Positions 52,851-63,517 of a stretch of 64,000 nucleotides of DNA are shown here, one piece after another. Source of the DNA: Notospermus geniculatus (taxonomy: Eukaryota > Nemertea > Pilidiophora > Heteronemertea > Lineidae); assembly GCA_002633025.1 (NCBI GenBank), contig NMRB01003384.1, positions 1-64,000 of the forward strand, given 5' to 3'. Each line of letters starts with the position of its first letter. The stretch's first letter is position 1. The notes beneath the pieces were generated by a model that worked only from the letters and a program-made list of their open reading frames with translations, was not told where the DNA came from and made no database searches. The position numbers and the translations under genes are program-made.

Positions 52851-53810
52851 CTCACCCGTGAGCTATAGTCGTCAGTCATCGTCCGTCGTCGTGGTCCGTC
52901 GTCGTCCGTTAGCAGGGCACGTTTCGTAACCGCTGGAGCTATTGATCTGAAACTTGGTACATATATACCCCTTGGTCAGATGACCTATGACACCAAGTTT
53001 CGGTCCGATTCGATTCTTTGCTTGGCCTCCAGGTGGCCAAAACCAAAATCACAAAAAGTGCAATAACTCCTTAACTAATGATTGGATCATCTCCAAATTT
53101 TTATCATAGGTGTATCTAATTAGGATACATAACATATATAACGGGTTTTTGATTTGACCTACTTTTCAAGGTCACAGAGGTCAAAGTTCGATAAAAGTAA
53201 CGAACCAGCCGCAGTTCTTAATTATTTCACTAAGAGTCTTCATATCTTGCATAAACGTGTATTAGAGGGGTACCTTCAAAAATACCTAGTTTCGGCCCGA
53301 TCGGGCATCCAATATGGCCGCCAGGTGGCGTAACCTGAAAATCATCCAAGTGCTAAAACTCAGGAACGGCTTGACCCAGATTGCTCAAACTTGATATTTA
53401 CCTCCCTTTTGATTACCTTTACAAGCACGTCAAATTTCGGGCTGATTAAACTTCCGATATCGGCGCCAGGTGGCGTAACCCGAAAGTCATCAAATGTGCT
53501 ATAACTCAGGAACGACTTGACCCAGAGCGCTCAAATGTGCTATGTGGCTCCCTCTAGATGACCTTTATGTGCATGTGAAGTTTTGGCCCGATCGGACATC
53601 CAATATGGCTGCCAGGTGGCATAACCCCGAAATCATTTTGAAGTCCTGCAACTTGGGACTGACTTGAAGTTGCGTCCAAATCATTTTGAAGTCCTGCAAC
53701 TTGGGACTGACTTGACTTGAGCCAGATTGCTCATAACTGACATGCACCTCCCTCTGTCATTACACTATTATGTTCAAACGGGTGAGCACATGGTCCATGG
53801 ACCATTTCAT
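52848..53810 (+). mobile_element. GTCCGTCGTC repeat family, copy 3
   Basis: Starts TTTTTAGCTCACCCGTGAGC, then GTCCGTCGTCG, GCAGGGCACGTTTCGTAACC, CTTGGCCTCCAGGTGGCC and the AGGTCACAGAGGTCA site, and ends with the ATGGTCCATGGACCAT motif (53782-53810). In between, three diverged units centre on CCAATATGGC(C/T)GCCAGGTGGC. Confidence 0.75.
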
Positions 53811-54267
53811 GTGGAATTTAATCCTGGTTAGATATAGGTATAGATGTTTTCGCAACCTCACTTTTACTTTACGGAAAGTAAGGATTGCGACATGGGTTAA
53901 TGCAGCTGATTTTAATCACTGTAACCGCTGTCGATCCGTCACAATGGGCAAAAGTGAAATATGCCACTGAGCGTCGGCGATGATAAAGGTAAAATTGACG
54001 CAATAATGAATGTTCTCGAATCAGCCGTTCTGGCCGTTGAAAATTGTCAGCTTGTTCAAGAGCGTCAATCCAGTCCATCTTGTCACTTCAGTCCCTTTTT
54101 CAAAAATCCAAATTTAAACCTACCCCTTGGCTGGTTTAGAATAATCTGTGGTTTAAACACCGGATAAAAGTTAATCCTTGTTGGTGCAGCGGATTATTTT
54201 TTAAACCATACTTAAACCTAGTTTAAGCCTAATCTAAGGTTTATCCACGTTGGTGCGTACGGGCCAA
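53811..54267. other. Non-coding; GTTTAAAC-type repeats
   Basis: 54090-54240 has repeated TTTAAACC and GGTTTAAAC motifs and two copies of TTGTTGGTGC/CGTTGGTGC, probably an inverted-repeat remnant. No gene. Confidence 0.4.
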
Positions 54268-54390
54268 GGGCCGATTTCAGAAAGGATGTTTAAGACTTAG
54301 ACGCGCGTAACTTCGTCAAATGCATGGTGGAAGTGCGTTTAGTGAAGTTACACGCGTCTAAGGCTTAAACACCATTTCTGAAATCGGCCC
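54268..54390. mobile_element. MITE, GGGCCGATTTCAGAAA ends
   Basis: 123 bp; arms GGGCCGATTTCAGAAAG / CTGAAATCGGCCC and inner TTAAGACTTAGACGCG / CGCGTCTAAGGCTTAA. Confidence 0.82.
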
Positions 54391-54663
54391 AAGATGTTTT
54401 ATGCATACGGCCCCTGAACTTCATACGGTAACGAAGACTTAAGGCGGGGACAGACTGGCGTGTAAGCAACGGGCCAGGGAAGCCTTCAACCAATCAGGGA
54501 GGCGGTAACACGGGTTGAAACACCTCAGAAGAATCTGATTGGCGGAACGCTGCGCGACACGTTGGGTACGCGCTAGTCTATCACGGGCGTTACGGTTCAA
54601 AGTGAGGATCTAGTTTCCCTTCTGCGTAGAAAACCTGGTGTTTGGGGAGTCAGTGACGGAGAG
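54391..54663. other. Non-coding, nothing recognised
   Basis: TTTTATGCATACGGCCCC (54397-54414) is a lone end of the GGGGCC-TIR family. No gene. Confidence 0.45.
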
Positions 54664-55569
54664 GAGTGAGGATATTCCGCCAGTCATTTTTTCGCCAGTC
54701 ACCAGTCATTTTTCTGCCAGTCATTCTGGAAATTATACAGTAGCCCATTAGGCACATTTCAATTTTGGTGGTGGAGGTCAAATCACATTTGGGATTGGTC
54801 CTTTGTAAACAAACGACCTGATTTATTGGAAGATGGCGGACAGCCTTTATGAGCATGCGCAAACGGGGCAGAGGGCGCTGCGCTGACATTAAAGGGGCTC
54901 TGTTCAAGTTCACAAACATAGGTGGAACACCTTGCACCCTTGGCATCACCTTCTTATCCATAATTCAGCAATTACACCCACTTTGAGTCTAATTCCATAA
55001 ATTTTGACCTTGGCCAAGTGAAGGTCTAATTCCAAACCCACTCGGGCGTCATCCACATCATGCCATGAATTCTGCAGCCAGAGCATGTGCTATAGCATGT
55101 GCGTGTGGATAACAGACACGTGTTTGTTTTCCACAGGCACATGCATGACGTGTAGGCAATGCAAAACGATAGTGCCCCCCCCCCGAAAAGTGTACCTCAT
55201 TATATCACTATCAGTGAAATAGCACTGGGCCAGCACATTTAATCAAAAATGTATTAAAGTTGCGTGAATATCTGAGAAAATGAAAATTTCAAATTTCTCA
55301 AGTGCAAAACTAATACATGTATATTCCTTACGGGCCACCGTAGGATCAAGATACAAATCCTCAATTCCGAAATTCCTTTCGGTTTTAACTTACATTCACC
55401 GGAATGCTAAAATCCACCCCTAATACTAAAATCCACCCCTAATACATTATAAAGTCATCTTTAAACTGGTATATTTAGAATCTAAGGCAAATTTCTATAA
55501 TTTTTGAAATGACTGGCAGAAGAATGACTGGTGACTGGCGAAAAAATGACTGGCGGAATATCCTCACTC
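54664..55569. mobile_element. 906-bp element with perfect 9-bp duplication
   Basis: GACGGAGAG at 54655-54663 and 55570-55578. TIRs of about 70 bp start GAGTGAGGATATTCCGCC and contain three copies of the ACTGGC/GCCAGT module. No protein between. The 9-bp duplication with long TIRs fits Mutator-like or Merlin elements. Confidence 0.87.
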
Positions 55570-55790
55570 GACGGAGAGCGTCCGCTGGGGATTTTGTCGC
55601 CGAAATATCCATGTCTAAATCTACTCTCATCAGGAAGGTACGCGAAAGAATTGGGAATCCCCACTGGTTATCATCAAATGTGGAACACTGAGCCTGAAAT
55701 GAAACTAGTGTATCAGGAATTTATGTACTCCTCCTTGGAATGTAAGCCCACTTCTTTTGCCGGTGTTTGCGGGCAGCAGATTGAGGCACC

Positions 55791-55945
55791 AAGCTGCTTT
55801 TCCACGAGGCGTTTGCGGGCGCAGAAAAGGAGGCGGGCGCGGGTGGAAAAAAAACCAATCCAACGTATTTCCCTTCAGCTGTTTCACTCGCAACCGCGCC
55901 CGCCTCCTATTCCGCGCCAGCAAACGCCTCGTGGAAAAGCAGCTT
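55791..55945. mobile_element. GC-rich MITE, AAGCTGCTTTTCCACGAGGC ends
   Basis: 155 bp; arms about 53 bp (AAGCTGCTTTTCCACGAGG / CCTCGTGGAAAAGCAGCTT; AGGCGGGCGCGG / CCGCGCCCGCCT). The long open frames across it are symmetrical arm artefacts. Confidence 0.85.
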
Positions 55946-56139
55946 AAGTGCTTAACATCACTAGCCCTGCTATGCCGGTATCAGTTTTAAGAGCTGTTGG
56001 TATCGGATATGAACAGTCTGACAGTGTTCGCCCTGCTACACACTGGCAGTCAGTGTATTGTCCGTGTCTCACCTTCTGTAGCTTGGATACATGTACAAAA
56101 TGTATATAAAATGGGAACTTATCATCTGGTCCAAAAGTG
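55946..56139. other. Non-coding
   Basis: Nothing recognised. Confidence 0.35.
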
Positions 56140-56706
56140 CGCCTAATGGCAAGTTTTTTTTTAGATGTTTTTTTTATAAAAAAAACTAGGTTTATTTTAC
56201 TCCATTGCAAAGAATCTTGGTTTTTAAAAAAAACTTGGTTCATTTATTCAAAAAAGTGTTCATTTATTCAACAAATCCTAGTTTTTTTACCTGAGTGGAA
56301 AAAACTTGTTTTTTTAACTGGAAAACCAGGTTTTTAAAAAAATAACGTTGTTTTTTTAACCTAGTTTTTTAAAGATGAAGTTGGTTTATTTTGATACAAC
56401 TCGCCAGTTGTCCAATAAAAGGAAAACCCAGAGTTTTTTTGTAAGCCGTTTGTTCATTGAATCAAATAAACCTCTTTTTGAAAATAAACTTGTTTCAACT
56501 GTTTTTTTAAACCTACCTTTCATAAAAAAAACTAGTTTCTTTTCTGCAAAATGGAAAAAACAATCTTCCCTTTTTAAAAAATCTTCGTTTTTTCCAGATT
56601 CTGTAAAAAAACCAAGATTTTTTTCAAAATAAACATAGTTTTTTAATAAAAAAGCCAGTTTAAAAAAACAGGTTTATTTGGTTAAATGAACAAATGGCTT
56701 GCCATA
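56140..56706. mobile_element. Mini-palindrome element, second copy
   Basis: Same A-run/seed/T-run design and same seeds (TACTCCATTGCAAAG, CCTGAGTGGAAAAAAC, GATACAACTCGCCAGTTGTCC) as 45736-47341, ending AAATGAACAAATGGCTTGCC. Confidence 0.7.
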
Positions 56707-56882
56707 CGCCTATTGGATTTTATTGGGGTTTGGGATGAGGAATTCTGGATCTGGACGTTGTATCTTGATTAGGTGATTGCCAGCTTTATTCTACCACACC
56801 AAATAATGAAAAATACTGTCAGGTAATGGAGATATTCAACATTCGATACTTATGCTACTTTCCACGTTTCCGGTACTTTCCA

Positions 56883-57027
56883 GGGCCCGGTTGCACCAAA
56901 GGTCTTACGTGCTGTCTTAACGTTAAAAACAAAAATGTGTTGCACCATCGATGTCTTAGGACATGTCCCAACTTTCCTGTCCTACGCATTTGGACTTACG
57001 TGTGGTGTAAGACAAGTTTGGTGCAAC
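56883..57027. mobile_element. MITE, GGTTGCACCAAAG ends
   Basis: 145 bp between CGGTTGCACCAAAGGTCTT and AAGACAAGTTTGGTGCAAC. The right end equals 62011-62038, just after the Harbinger-like gene, so the two probably share a transposase. Confidence 0.7.
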
Positions 57028-57403
57028 AGAAAAATGTTACACTGAAACTGTTGAAACAGCATATCTTACGACACGGGTTTAAGACATAATGCTACGTCTA
57101 GTGGGAAGGTGACTTAAGGTGGCGGGGGAGATAGTGAACGCATTCAATTGAGATCCGTTTGAAATTGAATTGCACGAATATGTTACGACCGAAGTTTATT
57201 TTGCCAACGAAATTTGTGAGTTTATGTATTGTTTCAGATCTCCGAATTGAAAAACTGCACAATAATTAACTGATTATGTAACTTTATTCATGAACAATGG
57301 CAAGTCCCAGATGAAGTTTTCAGAGACGATAACGGGTACAGCCGTCTCCAAATGACCGGATTTTAGGTAGCGGTGAATGCAACCTGGCGAGTTCTATGGT
57401 CAG

Positions 57404-57706
57404 ACCACATCCTCAGCGTCCTCCATCGTCTCGCTAAGAGTATTGGGAGAGGAGCCGGATGTTTCCAGCCCAAGAGCGAGAGAATAGAGGAGCGTGCCTA
57501 CAGGGCGGGGGGGAGGGCGCGCGATCAACTTCAAGCCTTCCGCGGGCAATCACCGCATCCCCTCTACACCTCGAATTCGGCACACACGGCCTGCAGTCGA
57601 GGTTTTACCCTCGCCATTCCATCCAGGGAGCGAAATACCGAATGAACAGCCTGACTGAGTACCCTGAATTTATAGGGGCGCTCGCCGATAGAGGACGCTG
57701 AGGGTG
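57404..57706. mobile_element. Short TIR element, ACCACATCCTCAGCGTCCTC ends
   Basis: About 303 bp. Ends ACCACATCCTCAGCGTCC and GAGGACGCTGAGGGTG. Its first 75 bp and last 75 bp are the same as those of the next element, so it is an internally deleted sibling. Confidence 0.75.
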
Positions 57707-57708
57707 AA

Positions 57709-59029
57709 ACCACATCCTCAGCGTCCTCCATCGTCTCGCTAAGAGTATTGGGAGAGGAGCCGGATGTTTCCAGCCTTGTGGTTGATTCGAAGTAGCCTTC
57801 ACACAAAACACATAGGGGCCTAACTAACACCTCCCAACACTCCCAATACTCCCAATACACCCAACACCGATTTCGAATGCACTACTGAACTGAACCAACC
57901 GAGAAAGAATGCGCTGATCTGTTACTCAATGCATAAGAACAATAAACATGCGACTCGGTGACACTTGTTGTAACACCTCTTATCCCCCAACAATAGCGCA
58001 TTGCTAGTCGACAGCGAAAAGCAGCTTATGGTCATAAGGCGCTTTATGGAAAATACATGTACTTTCAAAATCCATGCACTGGCGGGCCGAAGGTTAGGGC
58101 TTCCATCCAGCCAACGTTGTCTATCTTGCTTCAACGTAAATTCTTTGGACTGAATGCTCCACTACAGCTCCCGTTCCAGTACTTCTCAACACCAAAATGG
58201 CATAAACCCGCAAAATAAGAACTACATGTACAACACTCAAGATACAGCGACCCAAGAGGACGGAAGCCCCAACCTCCAGCCCGCGCGAAGATCAAAATCT
58301 CCGCTCAGGCAGAATGCCCTGGACACTGGAGGCAAAGGCCAACCGCTCTTCCATGACTGCTTTCTCTGCTCATCTTGCCACAACCTCGAGGCCAGCCGAA
58401 GCTTTGTAATAACAGTCCCACACTAGCAATGCTTTACCTACAACTTCAGTTAACCTTCCCAAAACAGCATTACTCACAACGTCAATACAAAGACTTCCAC
58501 ACATAGCACCTCCGTAGGGGCTTGGCGCTAGCCAACGCTCACAACGCCAAGTTAAGCCTTCTTCACATATAGCACCCCCGAAGGGGCTTGACGCTAGCCA
58601 ACGCTCACAACGCCAATTGAAGCCTTCTTCACATACATGTAGCACCCCCGAAGGGGCTTGACGCTAGCCAACGCTCACAACGCCAATTTAAGCCTTCTTC
58701 ACATACATGTAGCACCCCCGGAGGGGCTTGACGCTAGCCAACGCTCACAACGCCAATTTAAGCTCTCCCACTGGCACCCCGACGCCGGGGCCTGCTGCTA
58801 GCAATGCTCACAACAGCAGTTTAAGCCTAAACCACACCGACAAAGGCACATGCAAACCATGCACAGTGCACAGCGCGAAAGCAAAACAAAAGCGGACAAT
58901 AGAAAATACACTGCAAGCGAGGTTCCAAACCGAGACCATTCCGCACGGGAGCGAAATACCGAATGAACAGCCTGACTGAGTACCCTGAATTTATAGGGGC
59001 GCTCGCCGATAGAGGACGCTGAGGGTGGT
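57709..59029. mobile_element. Longer sibling TIR element in tandem
   Basis: About 1.3 kb, same ends as 57404-57706, separated by only a few bases. It contains the 66-70 bp tandem repeat 58500-58770. Open frames on both strands show no known domain. Confidence 0.75.
58500..58770. repeat. 66-70 bp tandem repeat, four units
   Basis: GCTAGCCAACGCTCACAACG starts at 58527, 58593, 58663 and 58733. The 4-bp step from 66 to 70 comes from an added ACAT. On the minus strand it reads as a cysteine/tryptophan-rich repeat (CEEGFNWRCERWLA) without stop for two units. Confidence 0.85.
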
Positions 59030-59591
59030 TCGAGGCCCGATTTTTCAAAATTGAAATAACTAATTAGCAATTGCTTAATTAGTGGCCCCAAAAAGGTCAA
59101 AATAGAAAATTGAATAATTTTGGGTGTTTTCGTCTGAAATTCAAAAATCGGGGCTGGAACGGCCTTAGAAGAAGTTTTTTTCCAGATGATATTCGAAATC
59201 AGATTAACCATCGATCCACGCACAAAAAAGAAATCGCTCGTGAAAATTTGTGAGAAAGTCCGCAACTTTCCCCGCGAGCCGTTTGTTATGGTAATGAAGA
59301 ACGCCATGTGGAGTTCGTCACGTTCAAAAATCATCGACGACAGAGCTATTGTTAGGGAACGGCGTGGCCTAATGGAAAGAGGTATTGCGCAATACCATCT
59401 CGGGCGTAACATGCCTAGAACTATACTTATTCTTATATACATGTATATAAGAATGTAGGCCAAAGTGACCCGGAAGACAGGGAAAGGAAAATTCCGCTTA
59501 CTGTCATATTAGGGTTGTCCATAAATGGCGTCATAAGCCATGGTAGCAATGGATAACCCGAATCTCCAAGTAAAATTCCATTTGGGGTTCG

Positions 59592-60322
59592 CGTCCAGAT
59601 GAGACGACCCTCCTCAGTACAGAGTTGAAATGGATGTGGACCCTTAAAACCATCACCCCCTCAGGTCTTAACACAAGATGCTGAGGTTCTGAGTCCCTAG
59701 TTTAGTCCCTTAGTCTCGCTCTCTCCCCCTGGTAGGCCTATTTCATTGTAGGTCCTCCAGTTGTGGAGGGCACGTGGCTCCCCTTCTGGTTTACGCCTTG
59801 TTTTTTCCTCCCCCCCCCTTTTGCTCTATTCCCCCTCGCCCTATTCTTCTCATTGTTCAGTGATTTGCATTATCCATTCTGGTTTTTTCCTACAAATCTG
59901 GAAGTTTACTTCCTTTATATTCTTCTTTCTGTTGACCTTCGTGCATCTTTTCGCTTTGTGCTTGTTATGTATTACACATGTCATATTTATTAAAACCCTT
60001 TCCTTTCAGCTAAATCAGTTTTTCCTTAATTACATCCACTCTCTTTAGTAGGTCCAGCAGCCATCCATGGGGCTTGGACACTTTTGTTTCCTTAATTACA
60101 TCCACTTTCTTAATTAGGTCCAGCAACCACCCGTGGTGCTTGGACACTTTTCTTTTCTTAATTGCCTACTCATCCTGTCTACACAGGTGTTAGTTGTACA
60201 TTCGGGTTTCAGCTCAGTCTTTTCTAGAGTTTCAGATTGTAAAGTTCCACTTGAAAAAGACCCCGGTTGGGGTCGAAAATTCGTGAATTCTGGAGATTGA
60301 CTTCTTGCTTATTATCATTTAT
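59592..60322 (+). mobile_element. Penelope-like element, copy 3 (5'-truncated)
   Basis: Only the last 31 codons of the GIY-YIG ORF remain (ELKWMWTLKTITPSGLNTRC, stop TGA 59682-59684), then the full 3' region with two 66-bp units (60010-60170) and the terminal three-way fold (60245-60295). Confidence 0.82.
60245..60295 (+). ncRNA. Hammerhead-ribozyme-like fold, degenerate core
   Basis: Three stems meet as in a type I hammerhead: stem I TTCCA (60245-60249) with TGGAG (60291-60295); stem II GACCCC (60259-60264) with GGGGTC (60269-60274); then GAAA (60275-60278), stem III AATT/AATT around CGTG and a C at 60290 in the cleavage position. Box 1, normally CTGATGA, is CTTGAAAAA (60250-60258), so self-cleavage is doubtful. 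Minus-strand equivalents lie at about 1502-1552 and 26044-26093. Confidence 0.5.
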
Positions 60323-60402
60323 TTCAAATAGATATGTCATTGTATAGTGTTTATTGACTTTCTTATCATTACGGAATTGCTACTTATCCTTATCTTTAAC
60401 CA

Positions 60403-60689
60403 TTAAAGGACCACTGTATTGCATCTTTCTGTCGACAGCCGGCGCCACCGACACCATGCTCCAATACTGTAGTTAAGCCTTTCGCCCCAGTGTTGGAGAA
60501 TGTATGATTACAGTCTCGGTCACCCAGCCGCTGGCGATCGAACAAGTTTGTGTAGCAGTACTGCGGAACGAAATGGCTGGCTGCGCGAGACTAGTTGCCT
60601 GCGATAGTTTACCAAGTCGTTAATAGAGGTCTCCCCTTAAAGCGGGTAGGTGTAACGCAGGATTGGGAAGCAATACTGTGGTCCTTTAA
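60403..60689. mobile_element. MITE, TTAAAGGACCACTGTATTGC ends
   Basis: 287 bp; right end GCAATACTGTGGTCCTTTAA. Related to 63518-63729. Confidence 0.82.
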
Positions 60690-61202
60690 CTGGAAGAAAT
60701 CCCCTATACCAGGAAATCCCCCATACGACTGGAAGAGCTAATGAAATTCACGGCTTGGCAAGTACCTACCCGGAACACGTGGGCTGACAATATTAGCGCC
60801 GGCTGGTACAATTCACTTGCTGCTTCCCATTTTTGTACACACGAGTAGGCCTACATTGTTTCCATCAATAAAAGTATTCCTTGCCTGTCGTTGCAGCGGA
60901 TACAAGCTTTGAATCCTGAGAATTAGGCCTTGAAATCGCGAATCGCTCGCTGTCATTCTGTAGCATTCGCCATGTTGTTTTCTGTTACCTCGCTCCCAGT
61001 TGCTACGCAGGTAGGTTGTCCTACTGAAAAGTTCAGTTGGTATCATGCCAAAACCTGAAGGCGAGGTTAACGGGCAAATCTCAGGCGGGCTCTGATTGGT
61101 ACATTGATTTCCCGATGTGGGTCAAATACAGAAATTCATGCGAAAGCTTCCAGGGGTAGTGGCGTAGTCTTTATGACGTAGCCAATACACGTGGAGTTCC
61201 AG
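60690..61202. other. Non-coding, nothing recognised
   Basis: Any upstream exons of the following gene were not identified. Confidence 0.4.
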
Positions 61203-61934
61203 GATGAGAGCGAGAAGGACACGAACACCACTGACCGACCTCGTATGGACCGTCCTCTTTCTCATGTGGCATACAGAGAAGCAGAACCTCCAGTAACTAA
61301 ACAATGTGCCATGCCCATCAAAAAAAGGTAATTACTTTTTTTCTTGAGACTTTAGATCTGCATATTGAACTCTCAATTTGGAAATTTGTGACGTACGGTA
61401 ATACTCGCAAAGAGGCGAGTTTAGGCATATAAGAGCTAAGTTCTAGTTTTTATGAACAGGAGGCCCACCCCACAGGCTACAGCAACCCTAAGGCAGGCGC
61501 GTCCAACAGCTCCACGACAAGCATCACCAATGGAAGGCTCTAACATGAGGCGGAACACCATCGTAAGTGACGTACATCATCACGGATCGGCAACACATTC
61601 GGTACCTATTCACTGGTCGGCAACACAATCGGCACCTACTCACGGATCGGCAACACAGTCGGCACCTACTCATGGGTCGACAACACAATCGACACCTACT
61701 CAATCTTCCCATTGGGATATGTTTGCAAAAGAACATAAAGCATCAATGGAAGTACTGGCGCTAAAGAAGAGCGTCCAACAGGCAAAACTACGTTATTTAG
61801 AATTGAAAATTGATAAATTGAAGCATTCCAATGAACAGAGCGAGTTCCGCCACACTGAAATGGATGAAGTTGATTCCGACGACATGTGTACCGGTACTGA
61901 ATCTACTGAATTAATGACATACATAGATCTGTAA
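61203..61934 (+). CDS. Harbinger-type accessory (Myb/SANT-like) protein, C-terminal two exons
   Basis: Exon 1, 61203-61327 (after GGAGTTCCAG, before GTAATT), encodes DESEKDTNTTDRPRMDRPLS, then KQCAMPIKK; exon 2, 61460-61934 (after GAACAG, stop TAA 61932-61934), is joined in phase 2 with no break. Exon 2 has a 10-residue tandem repeat (HGSATQSAPT type, five units at 61581-61702) and a C-terminal helix with heptad-like leucines (MEVLALKKSVQQAKLRYLEL, IDKLKHS), ending acidic. A low-complexity linker followed by a short coiled coil is typical of the DNA-binding accessory protein of PIF/Harbinger transposons, whose Myb-like N-terminus would be upstream and is not seen. A TIR-like sequence 77 bases downstream supports the link. 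ATTAAA follows at about 61956. Assignment is moderate; it could be an unrelated host protein. Confidence 0.5.
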
Positions 61935-62010
61935 ATGATTAATTTATCATGTCATTAAAATGTAATTAAAAGGCTGTGCAGAGTTGTTGTGTATATCTCA
62001 TATATCTCAT

Positions 62011-62038
62011 GTAAGACAAGTTTGGTGCAACCGGACCC
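62011..62038 (-). mobile_element. Lone TIR, GGTTGCACCAAA type
   Basis: AAGACAAGTTTGGTGCAACC and GGACCC, the inverse of the left end of 56883-57027. Likely the 3' terminus of the element that carries the 61203-61934 gene. Confidence 0.6.
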
Positions 62039-62448
62039 AGGTTTCCGACATAAGTCTACAGGCTACCGACATAAGCTACTGTAGGCCTACTGAATATTAT
62101 ACTCGAACACCGTCTTGGTCTTGTTTTGGTAGCTGTAAGACAGCCTGTTCCACGAGATAATGAGCCTTGGCCTACGGTACTTCATGTTCACTTTATTTAT
62201 CGGCCAGTCCTATGCCATTCCGTGCGTGCAGTATGTACCTTACGTGCATGATGTACTTGCATGTGTATATGCATGAACCTACTTACTGTGCTGGCGGATA
62301 GAAAGTCATTAAGTGCGACATCGAACTGCAAAAATTACCGATCGTGAACACCCAAACTAGTTCCTACCGAGCATTGCACGGCCTACTTTTGGACTGGCCG
62401 CTTATGCCGCTAGCACCAGCTGCCTCATCGCTTTCCACCTGGCTGGAA
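62039..62448. other. Non-coding, nothing recognised
   Basis: No gene, exon or repeat recognised. Confidence 0.35.
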
Positions 62449-62450
62449 TA

Positions 62451-63001
62451 CAGGGTGGTCCAAAAAAAAAACGGACAAGCAAACTTCCACCACCCTCAGT
62501 CCCAAACCACTGGTATGAATAGGTAGATAATCTTTCTAGAAGAAAAATGAGACCAAGATATCTCGATTCGGTCCAGTAGTTTTACCGCCAGAGCCATTTT
62601 TGTGAAGCAAGGTCAGTGGTCCTTAATAACTAAGGTACCGGTGAACGACGAATTCAGCACGATTGATAAAAGGGATTAGTTGTTGTGCAACAATCCCAAG
62701 TTTGATTTTCGTGTTCTACATGCACTAGTGCTTCATTTTTTGTTTGACCCTTCCTCAGGATAGTCCTTTTGTCAGTTACAAGGCTACACTGCTGTGTATG
62801 CTCTTGATTGTCCTCTATGGAACAATTCTCCAAGGGCCTTGACCTTGCTTTACAAAATAGGGTCTGCAGCTCGAACTACTGGACCGAATCGGGATATCTT
62901 CATGTCTTTTTTCTTCTAGAAAGATTCTCCATCCAATACCATCAGTAGTTTTCGGCTCTGCGCAGTGGAAGTATGCTTGTCCATTTTTTTGGACCACCCT
63001 G
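62451..63001. mobile_element. Mariner-type MITE, CAGGGTGGTCCAAAAAAA ends
   Basis: 551 bp with TA at 62449-62450 and 63002-63003. TIRs of about 150 bp (GGACAAGC, AGTCCCAAACCACTGGTA; CGAATCGGGATATCTTC). No transposase. Confidence 0.87.
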
Positions 63002-63003
63002 TA

Positions 63004-63517
63004 TAGTGCGCCTACATTTGACACCGCAAATCTCAAATAAAAGTCAATAAAGTCAAATTATATAAAACAGTATACAAATTTACCAAACGTGGAAATGTAC
63101 GATTTAAGACGAATAAATGCTGTACATGATCAGAATAAGAAGCTTGTTCGCGGAACTTTACAGGCATGGGATGTGATAAGGCTCTCACTTTCTCACACTT
63201 TTAACCAATCAGAGGGCGTCCTTTGTTCACGTGCTTCTGTTGACCAATCAGATAATTAGGTCGACGAAAAAACGTTTCGCGTTCGTGCCCATGAATTTCT
63301 TCAATTCCATTTGGGATGTATTGGAACTACGATCCTCCGCCGAGAAAGTAGGGGCCTGGTGGCAGTGTCACTAGGTCGGAAGAATGGAGACAGGTGGCGC
63401 TGTGAGGAGTTTGGTGAACACCCAATCTCCAACGCACAGGTCAGACGGTTTCACCTTACTTACTCTGCCTTCAAACGACAGTGCCCCGTACTTCTTTTCG
63501 CGTAGGAATGACGTCAT
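63004..63517. other. Non-coding, nothing recognised
   Basis: CCAACGCACAGGTCAGACGG at 63429 is similar to 13249-13268, a trace of a repeat. TGACGTCA at 63509-63516. Confidence 0.4.

Larger units (their letters stand above)
57114..59425 (-). mobile_element. TTAAGGTGGCGGGGG element, copy 2, interrupted
   Basis: 57114-57403 and 59030-59425 together match 29820-30387 in inverse orientation; the homology breaks at GGCGAGTTCTATGGTC / GGTTCGAGGCCCGATTTT, where 29690-30387 reads straight through. The break is filled by the tandem elements 57404-59029. Confidence 0.7.

Noticed and set aside
55531-55947. 138-codon frame and its opposite-strand partner
   Set aside because: Produced by the symmetry of the GC-rich MITE at 55791-55945.
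58798-59463. 221-codon open frame on the minus strand
   Set aside because: Runs across the junction between a TIR element and another repeat; both parts are non-coding elsewhere in the window.
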